From assembly GCA_027923505.1 (NCBI GenBank), contig BROI01000005.1, forward strand, positions 62,001-126,000: a stretch of DNA of 64,000 nucleotides, given 5' to 3'. A program made the position numbers and the translations under genes. The DNA comes from Mayamaea pseudoterrestris (lineage: Eukaryota; Bacillariophyta; Bacillariophyceae; Sellaphorales; Sellaphoraceae). Of the stretch, positions 63,116 through 64,000 are shown piece after piece (positions within the stretch are counted from its first letter, which is position 1; every line of letters starts with the position of its first letter). The notes below the pieces were generated by a model. It made no database searches and was not told the DNA's origin. It was given only the letters and a program-made list of their open reading frames with translations.

Positions 63116-64000
63116 ATGGCTTCACGCGAGTACTACGATATCTTGAAACAGGCAAAAATCCACATGGATAAGCACGAGCACCGCCAGGCAGCCGACGTGT
63201 TTTGGAACTCCTTTTGCGCCTGCCCCTCACATTGGTCGCTTGGTCGGTACGATATCTTTACCTACTATACGGAGATTTTGATTGACGGCCGCGTCCAGCC
63301 TACTCACAATGATGTTGAGAACCTGCGAAGCGTACTGGACGACGAAACGGAAGTTGGCATCTTTCGAATCAACGCTGGAACGATTTTGGCGAGTGTTTCC
63401 GGCAACGCGTTCAACGAGTTTGAGGATGCGGCTGACTACTTTCGACAGGCAATCAGTCTAGCTGATGCCGTGTCCAAGAAGGAGCTGCGGAAATGCAAAG
63501 GAATTTTCATCAACCCTGCCCATGACGCTCAATCAATCGTGCAGGACATGCGAGACAACTGTGCGACGAATCTAAAGGGCATGGAGAATCCCATAACTGT
63601 GCCAGTTATGCGCGGCGATGCGACGGAACGACCTCCACCATTAAAGATGCAAACGTCTGACGGAATTTCGTTTGAAGTCCAGCCGGATTATGTGGTGTTT
63701 CCAAACGTGGCTGACATGGAAGGACGACTCGCTACGGGCGGCAAGGAGTGTGATTTTTGCAAAAAGACGCTTGCCCAACTTGGCATTCCTAGGCTCAGCA
63801 CGTGCACACGATGCAAAATGACATACTATTGCTCCAAAGAGTGTCAGAAAGCTGCATGGAAGGCAGGCCACAAGACTGCTTGCCGCGAGCCGAATCAACG
63901 TGTACGAGGCGACGTTATGCAATTAAAGGAGCATGGCAATGAACTTTCGCAAGTTGTCACCTTGGTGGAGGAGCAGCCGAATAAGCAGTGGAAAGTCACG
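63116..64000 (+). CDS. MYND zinc-finger protein, complete 5' part (3' end outside window)
   Basis: The frame starts at ATG 63116 and stays open to the right edge (295 residues visible). Residues 1-200 are helical and TPR-like (YYDILKQAKIHMDKHEHRQA, then AADYFRQAISLADAVSKKEL). Residues 212-256 are a MYND finger: CDFCKKTL, STCTRCKMTYYCSKECQ, then WKAGHKTAC. All expected Cys and His ligands are present. MYND fingers bind proline-rich partner peptides, and such proteins often act in transcription or protein quality control. No SET domain is seen in the visible part, which may lie beyond the edge. The first 71 codons are also present as the fragment at 52374. Confidence 0.75.
   Translation, partial: MASREYYDILKQAKIHMDKHEHRQAADVFWNSFCACPSHWSLGRYDIFTYYTEILIDGRVQPTHNDVENLRSVLDDETEVGIFRINAGTILASVSGNAFNEFEDAADYFRQAISLADAVSKKELRKCKGIFINPAHDAQSIVQDMRDNCATNLKGMENPITVPVMRGDATERPPPLKMQTSDGISFEVQPDYVVFPNVADMEGRLATGGKECDFCKKTLAQLGIPRLSTCTRCKMTYYCSKECQKAAWKAGHKTACREPNQRVRGDVMQLKEHGNELSQVVTLVEEQPNKQWKVT

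Larger units (their letters stand above)
52586..63327 (+). repeat. 10,742-bp tandem duplication, copy 2
   Basis: Every landmark is offset by exactly 10,742 bp from copy 1. The right end is at 63327, after which the MYND gene continues with unique sequence. No transposon, TIR or repeat is seen at any of the three boundaries, and the junction has only one base of shared sequence. Confidence 0.95.

Noticed and set aside
41844-63327. The two copies as anciently diverged paralogues
   Set aside because: Coding and non-coding parts are virtually identical, so the event is either very recent or an artefact.

Overview
This window is nuclear DNA of a photosynthetic stramenopile, most likely a diatom. 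The genes have short GT-AG introns (61-125 bp), are densely packed on both strands and encode eukaryotic core proteins: TFIIE-alpha, NSA2, PRPF6, mitochondrial uS9, COQ3, membralin, a Piwi-type Argonaute and a probable Integrator subunit. Two details point to a diatom: a secreted protein with a long Pro-Thr-Lys/Arg repeat stem at the left edge, and a CPBP protease whose N-terminus has the signal-peptide-plus-Phe arrangement used for import into secondary red plastids.

Layout. 1-10.4 kb holds compact housekeeping and membrane-protein genes, ending with a COQ3 gene that shows an apparent frameshift. 10.45-19.9 kb is a visibly AT-rich island of lineage-specific genes: a 606-aa protein of unknown function with two partial paralogues, three small proteins that each end in a methyl-CpG-binding-domain-like (MBD-like) module, and a small two-exon gene preceded by an array of GTTGAAACG motifs. 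20-32 kb returns to ordinary genes: NSA2, an ankyrin protein, a large Gag-like ORF, an INTS2-like gene and the CPBP protease. 32.14-35.47 kb is a Mutator-like (MULE) DNA transposon with perfect 92-bp terminal inverted repeats (TIRs) and an open transposase. 35.7-42.8 kb is one gene for a 2,287-aa multi-domain chromatin protein.

From 41,844 to 63,327 a 10,742-bp block occurs twice head to tail and is almost identical. It carries complete genes for the Argonaute, the splicing factor PRPF6 and an ERD1-like EXS membrane protein. It begins inside exon 1 of the chromatin gene and ends inside a MYND-finger gene, so the middle junction joins truncated ends of those two genes. The outer, complete versions are the chromatin gene at 35,722-42,813 and the MYND gene from 63,116, which runs off the right edge. 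This is either a very recent tandem duplication or an assembly error.

The most notable content is the Argonaute with a C2H2 zinc finger inserted before its PAZ domain and an apparently complete DEDH slicer centre, the MBD-like gene triplet in the AT-rich island, and the tandem duplication. Splice sites, starts and family calls were worked out by eye. No alignment or database search was run.
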